Source: Chitinophagaceae bacterium (GTDB taxonomy: Bacteria; Bacteroidota; Bacteroidia; Chitinophagales; Chitinophagaceae). From it: a stretch of DNA of 12,586 nucleotides. The stretch is taken from positions 1-12,586 of the forward strand of contig CANKNL010000064.1 of assembly GCA_947483345.1 (NCBI GenBank), read 5' to 3'. Shown here one piece after another: positions 6,993 through 12,586 of the stretch. Every line of letters begins with the position of its first letter. Position 1 is the first letter of the stretch. The notes beneath the pieces are model-generated. The model saw only the letters and a program-made list of their open reading frames with translations. It ran no database searches and was not told the DNA's origin. The translations under genes were made by a program, and so were the position numbers.

Positions 6993-7039
6993 TAGACGTC
7001 AATTCGTATTGCATAAACAGGTGCAAACCTCAACGTCTA
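6993..7039 (-). other. Nested inverted repeat before kdsC (possible structured leader)
   Basis: Outer arms TAGACGT (6993-6999) and ACGTCTA (7033-7039) are perfect complements. Nested inside, TTGCA (7009-7013) pairs with TGCAA (7022-7026) around an 8-base loop. The RNA would fold as a stem, internal loop (6 and 9 bases) and stem, ending about 20 bases before the kdsC ATG. It fills most of the iscX-kdsC gap. Function is unknown; no ribosome-binding-site masking is obvious. Confidence 0.4.
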
Positions 7040-7047
7040 CTTTTAAA

Positions 7048-7284
7048 CTATTTTTGATTGTCACGCCACTCATATACCCAACTGCTCTGTATCATTTCCA
7101 AATGGCCTTCATTACTGTCTTCGGCTTTCCCTTCAAATTTCGGTATTTCCAAAACCCATTTTAGCAGGTCGGTAAATCGAATACGGTAAATTTTACTTTC
7201 CGTAAACTCATCACCAAAGCGGTCATATAGTTTCATGGCAATATCTTCGTAATCATGCCAGTTTATGGGGGGTTCAAATGTCAT
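7048..7284 (-). CDS. iscX: Fe-S cluster assembly protein IscX
   Basis: IscX (YfhJ) is a small acidic protein that binds the cysteine desulfurase IscS and iron, and tunes Fe-S cluster assembly in the ISC pathway. The 78-residue product has the family pattern: INWHDYEDIAMKLYDRFGD near the N-terminus, IRFTDLLKWVLEIPKF in the centre, and the SNEGHLEMIQSSWVYEW end. It is somewhat longer than the roughly 66 residues of E. coli IscX, with a short N-terminal extension and a longer middle. The ATG at 7284 is the natural start. It lies 138 bp downstream of the ISC-type ferredoxin on the same strand, the same order (fdx then iscX) as at the end of proteobacterial isc operons, but no isc core genes are in the window. 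Confidence 0.92.
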   Translation of the reverse strand: MTFEPPINWHDYEDIAMKLYDRFGDEFTESKIYRIRFTDLLKWVLEIPKFEGKAEDSNEGHLEMIQSSWVYEWRDNQK

Positions 7285-7362
7285 AATGATTTTAATTTGC
7301 TAAAGTATTCATTTGCTATTTAGCCAATTTTTAATAGGTTAAGGTATCTGACTATTTTTAAA

Positions 7363-7383
7363 ATTGGTTTTCTTTAAACCAAT
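7363..7383 (-). terminator. Candidate terminator after the ferredoxin gene
   Basis: ATTGGTTT (7363-7370), 5-base loop, AAACCAAT (7376-7383) is a perfect 8-bp stem 40 bases past the ferredoxin stop. On the minus strand it is followed by TTTAAAAATAG, a short T run. The stem is AT-rich, so termination may be partial and could let some transcripts continue into iscX. Confidence 0.45.
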
Positions 7384-7390
7384 AACACAT

Positions 7391-7408
7391 GATCATTTTT
7401 GCATGATC
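7391..7408. repeat. Short inverted repeat after the ferredoxin stop
   Basis: GATCAT (7391-7396) and ATGATC (7403-7408) are perfect complements with a 6-base loop, 15 bases beyond the ferredoxin stop. CATGATC also occurs twice here as a direct repeat. With the larger hairpin at 7363-7383 it may form a two-hairpin 3' end. It is too short to be sure it is functional. Confidence 0.3.
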
Positions 7409-7422
7409 TGCTCAATGGTATT

Positions 7423-7758
7423 TTATTCTCCCAAAAACTGTGTCTGATCGGGTAACAGAACAGTAATTTGACCACTCCCTTCCTGTAAAATACACTGGCA
7501 ACCCAATCTTGAATGTATTCTGGGATTTACGGCACGATCAATAAAATCCTCTTCCTTATCACTCAATTCTTCTATAAACCTGTCGCCCTGCTCGATATAA
7601 ACATGGCAGGTGCTACAGGCACAAACGCCACCACAATTATGGTGTAATACAATATCGTTTTTTAAGGCTACCTCTAACAATGACTGATCGGGTTCAATTC
7701 CGGATAAAGTAATTTGCTCAAGCCCTTTTTGCTCAAATTTAAAAGTTATCTCATACAT
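7423..7758 (-). CDS. fdx: ISC-type [2Fe-2S] ferredoxin
   Basis: This electron carrier belongs to the adrenodoxin/ISC class that supplies electrons for Fe-S cluster assembly. From the ATG at 7758 the protein is 111 residues, and the cluster ligands are C42, C48, C51 and C87, in the C-x5-C-x2-C...C pattern. A fifth cysteine at C46 matches the extra conserved cysteine of ISC ferredoxins. Both length and cysteine numbering agree with what I recall of E. coli Fdx. The frame also extends to a TTG at 7767, adding three residues, which I consider less likely. It is divergent from the GyrI-domain lipoprotein and is followed by iscX. A TAnnTTTG element lies 21 bp upstream of the ATG. Confidence 0.95.
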   Translation of the reverse strand: MYEITFKFEQKGLEQITLSGIEPDQSLLEVALKNDIVLHHNCGGVCACSTCHVYIEQGDRFIEELSDKEEDFIDRAVNPRIHSRLGCQCILQEGSGQITVLLPDQTQFLGE

Positions 7759-7778
7759 ATTCTGCAAATTTCGGGTTG

Positions 7779-7786
7779 CAAACGTA
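7779..7786 (-). promoter_or_regulatory. Candidate -7 promoter element for fdx
   Basis: The minus strand reads TACGTTTG, an exact TAnnTTTG match, followed by C. Transcription would start near 7772, leaving about 14 bases before the ATG at 7758. That short leader would barely reach the TTG at 7767, which supports the ATG start. No convincing -33 TTTG is visible. Confidence 0.45.
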
Positions 7787-7897
7787 GTTTATATTACTAA
7801 ATAGGGAAAAAATAACTTACTTACCTGCCATCATTTACTTTGTAAAGTTGAAAGGTTTTATTAATTTTCATATAAATTCAGTTTCACAAAAACTATT

Positions 7898-8545
7898 ATG
7901 TATAACTATTCAAAAATAATCTTTTTCGGTTCATGCTTGCTTGCAGGTATCAGCATACAGTCTTGCTCTAATCAGTCCGATAAGGATAAACCACTAAAGG
8001 ACAGTTTAACGACAACCATTCGAAAAGAAACCAAAAAAGATCCTGATGCAAAGTACCAGCGACCACCCATTGTGAACATTGTAGATACCGTAACACCCAG
8101 ATCACTTATTATTTTTATGAAGGACAGTGCTGCAACCTATGATCGTATTAGCTTAAAATTGGGCAAAATATACGGGTCAAAACTACCTGAATATATAAAA
8201 AAGAATAAACTGAAAACGGTTGGAGCGCCTATGGCCTGGTATAAAAAACAAAAAGCGCCCTACTTTTTTGAAGCAGGTATTCCCATAAATAAAAAAGGAA
8301 TAAAATCGGTTACCGGTGTTCAAATTCGTGAATTAACTGCAGGTAAGGCAGTGATTGCTCATTTCTATGGCCCGTATGAGCTGCTGCCAGTTGGCTATGA
8401 TGCCATTAAAGAATGGATGAAAGATAATAAGAAAACACCTGCCGCAGCAGCTTATGAAATTTATTTAACTGACCCCATTGATAAAAACGGTAAACCGGTA
8501 GATCCGTATAAAATACAAACAGATATTATTTTCCCCATTAAGTAA
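7898..8545 (+). CDS. Lipoprotein with a GyrI-like (AraC effector-binding) domain
   Basis: The 215-residue protein starts with a lipoprotein signal peptide: a hydrophobic stretch (7-20), then IQSC with the lipidated cysteine at C23, then a polar, charged linker (24-55). The rest (about 57-215) matches the GyrI-like small-molecule-binding fold. Supporting segments are GAPMAWY (109-115), FEAGIPI (124-130), AGKAVIAHFYGPYELL (148-163) with the downstream DAIKEWM helix, YEIYLTDP (186-193, with the conserved glutamate E187) and a final TDIIFPIK. In other proteins this domain follows AraC or MerR DNA-binding regions, or stands alone. Here it is anchored to a membrane outside the cytoplasm, so a ligand-binding role is inferred. 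It diverges from fdx and stops 3 bp from the convergent DUF2520 stop. Confidence 0.85.
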   Translation: MYNYSKIIFFGSCLLAGISIQSCSNQSDKDKPLKDSLTTTIRKETKKDPDAKYQRPPIVNIVDTVTPRSLIIFMKDSAATYDRISLKLGKIYGSKLPEYIKKNKLKTVGAPMAWYKKQKAPYFFEAGIPINKKGIKSVTGVQIRELTAGKAVIAHFYGPYELLPVGYDAIKEWMKDNKKTPAAAAYEIYLTDPIDKNGKPVDPYKIQTDIIFPIK

Positions 8546-8548
8546 GCC

Positions 8549-9304
8549 CTATATTTTCATAATACTGTCCGTCATGTTTTGATAAAGCGCTTTAAGTTCT
8601 GGATGATTGGCTAATAAACTGATATGCTTTTCAATTGTTAACATATCCTTACGAACTGCCGGACCAGTCTGCACGATGGCTGGTGAGATCAATTGAACAC
8701 GCCGTGCCGTTTCTTTTACTAAAGGCCATAATAAGGAAAAATCGATCTTTTCAATATTACAAAAATGTTCTGCTAAGGCATACAGATGATTAGTGAAATT
8801 ACTTACTATAACGGCGGCCAGATGTAGTTTTATCCGCTCTTCATCAGTTGCAAAAGAAAAGTTTGATGATACTGTTTTTACAAAATCAGTGATCTGCGAT
8901 TTAACGGCATCTGAATTGCCGTCAATTACAAACGGAATATCTTCAGAATAGGTCATTTCCTTACGAAGGCTTTGCAAAGGATACAATACACCATATTGTA
9001 GTGAGATATCTTTTAATACCTCTTTAGATACAGAACCTGCTGTATGCAAAATTAATTTATTACCCAGAAACAAATGATTCTTCAGATCAACTAACGCAGC
9101 ATCTGTTAATGCTACCAGATAAAGATCGGCCTCCGTATCAATACAGTTGAGCTGATCTGTTAACCCACATTTTAATTCTTTAGCCAATGAGACTGCCTGG
9201 TTCACATGACGACTGAACACCTGAATTATTTCATGTTCATTCTGCTTGCATAAACGACCTAAAACCGAGCCTACATTTCCAGAACCTATAATTACAATCC
9301 GCAT
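8549..9304 (-). CDS. Rossmann-fold oxidoreductase-like protein with DUF2520 domain
   Basis: The 251-residue protein starts MRIVIIGSGNVGSVLGRL, a GxGxxG nucleotide-binding turn (residues 7-12) of an NAD(P)-binding fold like those of F420-dependent NADP oxidoreductase and pyrroline-5-carboxylate reductase. The Rossmann part runs to about residue 115 and includes LILHTAGSVS and YPLQSLRKE. The C-terminal, all-helical half (about 125-245) is the DUF2520 domain, with LAAVIVSNFTNHLYALAEHFC as its core. The family is widespread, but the reaction is not established to my knowledge. The ATG at 9304 is 20 bp from the divergent hydrolase ATG. The stop is 3 bp from the convergent lipoprotein stop, leaving no room for a terminator between them. 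Confidence 0.93.
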   Translation of the reverse strand: MRIVIIGSGNVGSVLGRLCKQNEHEIIQVFSRHVNQAVSLAKELKCGLTDQLNCIDTEADLYLVALTDAALVDLKNHLFLGNKLILHTAGSVSKEVLKDISLQYGVLYPLQSLRKEMTYSEDIPFVIDGNSDAVKSQITDFVKTVSSNFSFATDEERIKLHLAAVIVSNFTNHLYALAEHFCNIEKIDFSLLWPLVKETARRVQLISPAIVQTGPAVRKDMLTIEKHISLLANHPELKALYQNMTDSIMKI

Positions 9305-9309
9305 AAGCT

Positions 9310-9317
9310 TAACTTTG
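9310..9317 (+). promoter_or_regulatory. Possible -7 element for the alpha/beta hydrolase
   Basis: TAACTTTG is an exact TAnnTTTG match in the 20 bp between the divergent DUF2520 and hydrolase starts. A start near 9323 would leave only about two bases before the ATG at 9325, implying a nearly leaderless transcript. No -33 element is seen. The match may be chance. Confidence 0.28.
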
Positions 9318-9324
9318 CTATAAT

Positions 9325-10164
9325 ATGAAAATCACACAAAGGTTAGCAATAGGATACGTACAAACAAAATTTAAATTATTAACGCTTATTTCAAAAAAAA
9401 AGACTGCTGAGCAGGCCCTTATTATTTTTGGCACCCCCTATCTGAAGTCGACCAGGAAGTCGCCGCTTAAAAATACTGAATCCATTCAATTTGAATTAAA
9501 CAATAAAAAAGTGTACGGCTACCGTTGGAATCATCCTCAACCCAAAAAAGCATTGATTTTGCATGGTTTTGGTTCTGCAGCACACAAATTTGAAGAACAT
9601 GCTAAACTACTGGCCAACAAAGGCTTTGAAGTATTAGCTTTTGATGCGCCTGCACATGGTAAAAGTGAAGGCAGAAGTATTAATGTGATTGAGTATGGCG
9701 ACATGATTAAACTGGTTATGGAAAAATTCGGACCGATCAATAGTTTTTTAGCCCACTCTTTTGGAGGAATTGCATTAAGTCTTGTTCTGGAGGATATGCC
9801 ACATGATGACAGAACAAAAGTTGTTTTTATTGCCCCCGCAACAGAAACGACATCTGCTATTGATGGCGCTTTTGATATGCTGAAATTAAAAAATAAGATA
9901 GTCAGGCAAGAATTTGATAAACTTATTTTTGAGATAAGCGGAAAGAAAACAGAATGGTTTTCCATTCGCAGAGCCATGCATAATATAAAAGCGTCTGTGC
10001 TTTGGATACATGATGAAGCAGACCCTATAACACCCTGTGTTGATGTTTTAAAAGTAAAAGAAGACCAGCATGCCAATATCGAATTTGTCTTTACCAAAGG
10101 GCTTGGCCACAGTAAAATTTATCATGATACCGAAGTAAAAAATAAACTGATTAAATTCATGTAA
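9325..10164 (+). CDS. Alpha/beta hydrolase
   Basis: This 279-residue protein has a complete serine hydrolase layout: HGFGS oxyanion loop (80-84), FDAPAHGKSEG (106-116), nucleophile elbow AHSFGG with S145, acid D233 in DEADPITP, and H262 in GLGHSK. The elbow has alanine where many members have glycine (GxSxG). A roughly 50-residue N-terminal helical and basic segment (MKITQRLAIGYVQTKFK) precedes the fold, but there is no signal peptide, so it is probably cytoplasmic or membrane-associated. Substrate is unknown; esters or lysophospholipid-like lipids are possible. It stands alone on its strand between DUF2520 (divergent) and topA, 188 bp away. A weak hairpin follows the stop. Confidence 0.92.
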   Translation: MKITQRLAIGYVQTKFKLLTLISKKKTAEQALIIFGTPYLKSTRKSPLKNTESIQFELNNKKVYGYRWNHPQPKKALILHGFGSAAHKFEEHAKLLANKGFEVLAFDAPAHGKSEGRSINVIEYGDMIKLVMEKFGPINSFLAHSFGGIALSLVLEDMPHDDRTKVVFIAPATETTSAIDGAFDMLKLKNKIVRQEFDKLIFEISGKKTEWFSIRRAMHNIKASVLWIHDEADPITPCVDVLKVKEDQHANIEFVFTKGLGHSKIYHDTEVKNKLIKFM

Positions 10165-10168
10165 AAAC

Positions 10169-10181
10169 AGGGAATGGCCCT
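10169..10181 (+). terminator. Weak hairpin after the hydrolase stop
   Basis: AGGG (10169-10172) and CCCT (10178-10181) form a 4-bp stem five bases after the TAA. A T-rich stretch begins near 10197, too far for a standard intrinsic terminator. The remaining gap to topA (188 bp in total) is AT-rich; I found no exact TAnnTTTG element in it, only partial matches such as AATAATTTG near 10233-10241. Confidence 0.2.
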
Positions 10182-10352
10182 TAATGAGAATAAGATTTAT
10201 TTTGATTTTTCAATTTTAAAGTAATATTGCAGAATAATTTGTTGCCTGGTTAAACAGCAAATGCATGTAAAATCAATTAGTGAAAACTTAGTATTATTTC
10301 ATCTAAAACATAGTGCCAGAGTCTGTTTAAAGAGAAATTACAATTCATAAAT

Positions 10353-12586
10353 ATGGCTAAAAATCTGTTAATAGTGGAGTCCCCGGCAAAAGCCAAGACC
10401 ATAGAAGCAATTCTTGGAAAAGACTTTGAAGTGAAAAGTTGCTTTGGTCATATCCGTGATCTGGTGAAAAATGATATGGGTATTGATGTAAACAATAATT
10501 TTAAACCCACATATATTGTTCCACCGGAAAAAACCAAAGTGGTAAGCGATTTAAAGAACCTCGCTAAAAAAAGTGAGGAAGTGTGGCTGGCATCGGATGA
10601 GGACCGTGAGGGAGAAAGCATCAGTTGGCATCTGGCCGAAGTATTGGGTTTGGATACTAAAACAACCAAGCGAATTGTTTTTCATGAAATAACAAAACCG
10701 GCCATACAAAAGGCGGTGCAAAATCCACGTATCATTGATATGAACCTGGTAGATGCCCAACAGGCCAGAAGAATTGTAGACCGTATTGTAGGGTTTGAGT
10801 TGAGCCCTGTTTTATGGCGGAAAATTGGGATGAGTGGCGGTTTAAGTGCTGGCAGGGTGCAAAGTGTGGCCGTAAAATTAATTGTTGAAAAAGAAAGAGA
10901 GATTAACCTGTTTACTGCAGTCAGCAGTTTTAAACTGGAAGCCACTTTAGCTGCAACAGACCTTAATAATAAGACCGTAATTTTTAAAGCCGAAGGAACT
11001 AAATGCAATCATGAAGCAGATGCAGAGGCCTTTTTACAGAGTTGTATAGCAGCTAACTATACTGTAAAAGATATACAGGTTAAACCAGGTAAACGTACTC
11101 CTGCAGCACCTTTTACAACATCTACCTTACAACAGGAAGCCAGCCGTAAACTTGGTTATGGTGTAACTAAAACCATGTTACTGGCACAAAAATTATACGA
11201 AAGTGGTAAGATCACTTATATGCGTACGGATAGTGTGAGTCTTGGCGAAACGGCCATGGATGCCATTAAAGCTGAGATCAGAAACAGTTTTGGCGACAAG
11301 TATTTACAGGTACGTAAATACAAAAATAAAAATGAGAGTGCACAGGAAGCGCATGAAGCCATCCGACCCACTTACATGGAAAATAAATCGGTTAACGATC
11401 CTGACCTAAACAGATTGTATGAATTAATCTGGAAAAGAACCATCGCTTCTCAGATGAGTGATGCCGAACTCGAAAAGACTACGGCTAAAATAAATATCAG
11501 TACAAATAATGAAGATTTAACAGCAACCGGCGAAGTATTAAAATTTGATGGTTTCTTAAAAGTATATTTAGAAAGTACAGATGAAGATGAAGAAAATGAC
11601 AATGGCGATGAAAGCCGGTTGCCCAATTTAACAGTTGGCCAGGTTTTGGCATTTGAGAAAATGACCGCCACCGAAAGATTTACAAAACATGCAGCACGTT
11701 ACACAGAAGCTTCGCTGGTAAAGAAGTTGGAGGAATTGGGCATTGGCAGGCCGAGCACCTATGCGCCTACAATTTCTACAATTATTAAAAGAAATTATGT
11801 AGAGAAAAAAGATAAAGATGCAGTGGTTAGGGAATTTCGGATTTTAAGGTTACAAAATGATGAGATCAAAAAAGTGACCGATCGGGAAAATACCGGAGCC
11901 GAAAAATCGAAATTATTTCCAACCGATCTGGGTTTAGTGGTCACTGATTTTTTAAGTCTGCATTTTGATAAAGTAATGAATTACTCGTTTACGGCCGAAA
12001 TAGAAAAGGAGTTTGATGAAATAGCCGATGGCAAAATGAAGTGGAATAAAATGGTGAGTGATTTTTATACACCATTTCATGAAGGTGTAGCGCATACCCT
12101 GGAAAATGCAGAACGGGCGGTAGGAGAAAGAATTTTAGGCAAAGACGAATCGGGTAAAACCATTATGGCAAGAATGGGAAGATATGGCCCCATGGTTCAG
12201 ATAGGCATGCCTGAGGACGAAGAAAAACCACGTTATGCCAAATTAAAACCCACGCAAAGTATTGAAACCATCAGCCTGGAAGAAGCCACTGAATTGTTTA
12301 AATTAGGCGCTCCCCTGGGTGAGCATGAGGGACTGGAGATATCAGTTAATATCGGACGCTTTGGCCCTTACGTTAAATTTGGCGATCAATTTATTTCTAT
12401 TCCTAAAGGAGAAGATTTGTCAACAGTTGACCTGGAAAGAGCCATTGAGATTATTAATGTCAAAAAATTTGAGGATGCCCCAATCGGTTTTTTTGATCTT
12501 AAACCAATCACAAAAGGGAAAGGCAGATTTGGACCTTTTATTAAATGGAATAACCTGTTTATTAATATACCAAGGGCTTATCATTA
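10353..12586 (+). CDS. topA: DNA topoisomerase I (type IA), 3' truncated by window edge
   Basis: TopA relaxes negative supercoils by breaking one strand through a tyrosine. The frame is open from ATG 10353 to the window end, 744 codons plus two bases. Catalytic features are intact: E9 in LLIVESPAKAKTIE, the Toprim acidic set D82, D84 and E86 in SDEDREGES, SAGRVQS, and catalytic Y289 in ITYMRTDS. EELGIGRPSTYAPTI and KLFPTDLGLVVTDFL continue the core. An acidic stretch (E407-E420) lies in a mid-protein loop. The C-terminal part has three glycine-aromatic repeats, GRYGPM (609), GRFGPY (668) and GRFGPF (724), like the Toprim_C_rpt type; no Cys4 zinc finger is seen up to the edge. The start is supported by the canonical MAKNLLIVESP N-terminus. 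Confidence 0.98.
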   Translation, partial: MAKNLLIVESPAKAKTIEAILGKDFEVKSCFGHIRDLVKNDMGIDVNNNFKPTYIVPPEKTKVVSDLKNLAKKSEEVWLASDEDREGESISWHLAEVLGLDTKTTKRIVFHEITKPAIQKAVQNPRIIDMNLVDAQQARRIVDRIVGFELSPVLWRKIGMSGGLSAGRVQSVAVKLIVEKEREINLFTAVSSFKLEATLAATDLNNKTVIFKAEGTKCNHEADAEAFLQSCIAANYTVKDIQVKPGKRTPAAPFTTSTLQQEASRKLGYGVTKTMLLAQKLYESGKITYMRTDSVSLGETAMDAIKAEIRNSFGDKYLQVRKYKNKNESAQEAHEAIRPTYMENKSVNDPDLNRLYELIWKRTIASQMSDAELEKTTAKINISTNNEDLTATGEVLKFDGFLKVYLESTDEDEENDNGDESRLPNLTVGQVLAFEKMTATERFTKHAARYTEASLVKKLEELGIGRPSTYAPTISTIIKRNYVEKKDKDAVVREFRILRLQNDEIKKVTDRENTGAEKSKLFPTDLGLVVTDFLSLHFDKVMNYSFTAEIEKEFDEIADGKMKWNKMVSDFYTPFHEGVAHTLENAERAVGERILGKDESGKTIMARMGRYGPMVQIGMPEDEEKPRYAKLKPTQSIETISLEEATELFKLGAPLGEHEGLEISVNIGRFGPYVKFGDQFISIPKGEDLSTVDLERAIEIINVKKFEDAPIGFFDLKPITKGKGRFGPFIKWNNLFINIPRAYH

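Noticed and set aside
7836..7848. Inverted repeat TTTAC-TTT-GTAAA upstream of the GyrI lipoprotein, with TTACTTTG one mismatch from the -7 consensus
   Set aside because: The stem is only 5 bp of AT-rich sequence and the promoter match is imperfect, so chance is likely.
9537..10097. 186-codon open frame antisense to the alpha/beta hydrolase
   Set aside because: It lies wholly inside a gene with an intact catalytic triad; its predicted protein is rich in Ser/Leu/Ile typical of an antisense shadow and matches no family I recognise.
10201..10260. TTTGTTG...CAGCAAA pairing and partial -7 matches upstream of topA
   Set aside because: The stem needs a wobble pair and a loop of about 10 bases, and no TAnnTTTG follows at the right spacing; I could not support a promoter or structure.
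10448..11671. Several antisense open frames across topA
   Set aside because: The + strand is continuously open and encodes all topoisomerase I motifs; the antisense frames are shadows.
1..12586. Mobile element, CRISPR, phage defence or biosynthetic cluster
   Set aside because: All sizeable frames match housekeeping or common envelope families; no transposase, integrase, nuclease-helicase set, direct repeat array or tRNA was seen.

Overview
The window looks like ordinary chromosomal DNA from an AT-rich member of the Bacteroidota, probably Chitinophagaceae or a close relative. The evidence is the set of proteins (DUF2851, a DUF2520 Rossmann protein, a UbiA prenyltransferase of the geranylgeranylglycerol-phosphate type, a KdsC-like HAD phosphatase), the lack of clear Shine-Dalgarno sites, and several upstream matches to the Bacteroidota -7 promoter element TAnnTTTG. 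I see no rRNA, tRNA, CRISPR array, insertion sequence, phage gene or toxin-antitoxin pair, and no gene gap exceeds 190 bases.

Layout. Bases 1-64 are the 3' end of a + strand gene, possibly a ROK-family protein. Next is a minus-strand run (2869 down to 88): an outer-membrane-like protein, lipoyl synthase lipA, and a secreted phosphodiester glycosidase-domain protein. An OsmC-family thiol peroxidase-like gene (2992-3396, +) diverges from that run, and both sides have -7-like elements. It converges on a second minus-strand block, 7758 down to 3483: ISC-type [2Fe-2S] ferredoxin, iscX, KdsC-like phosphatase, UbiA prenyltransferase, Maf nucleotide pyrophosphatase and DUF2851. A + strand GyrI-domain lipoprotein (7898-8545) diverges from the ferredoxin and converges with a DUF2520 gene (9304-8549), leaving 3 bp between them. 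An alpha/beta hydrolase (9325-10164, +) starts only 20 bp from the DUF2520 start. Topoisomerase I (topA) begins at 10353 and runs off the right edge.

How the genes relate. Most are housekeeping: lipoate synthesis, Fe-S cluster biogenesis, Kdo/LPS precursor or related sugar-phosphate hydrolysis, membrane lipid prenylation, nucleotide pool cleaning and DNA relaxation. LipA is an Fe-S enzyme, and the fdx-iscX pair serves Fe-S assembly, but they lie in separate transcription units. Several genes have TTG or GTG upstream extensions, and I prefer the downstream ATG (ferredoxin 7758, UbiA 6329, Maf 5364, DUF2851 4760).

I did not find a clear new biological system. The items most worth a second look are non-coding: a GC-rich perfect palindrome at 3424-3442, a nested inverted repeat just before kdsC (6993-7039), and an inverted repeat beside the UbiA promoter candidate (6407-6429). 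Among the genes, the isolated fdx-iscX pair and the exported GyrI-domain lipoprotein stand out.
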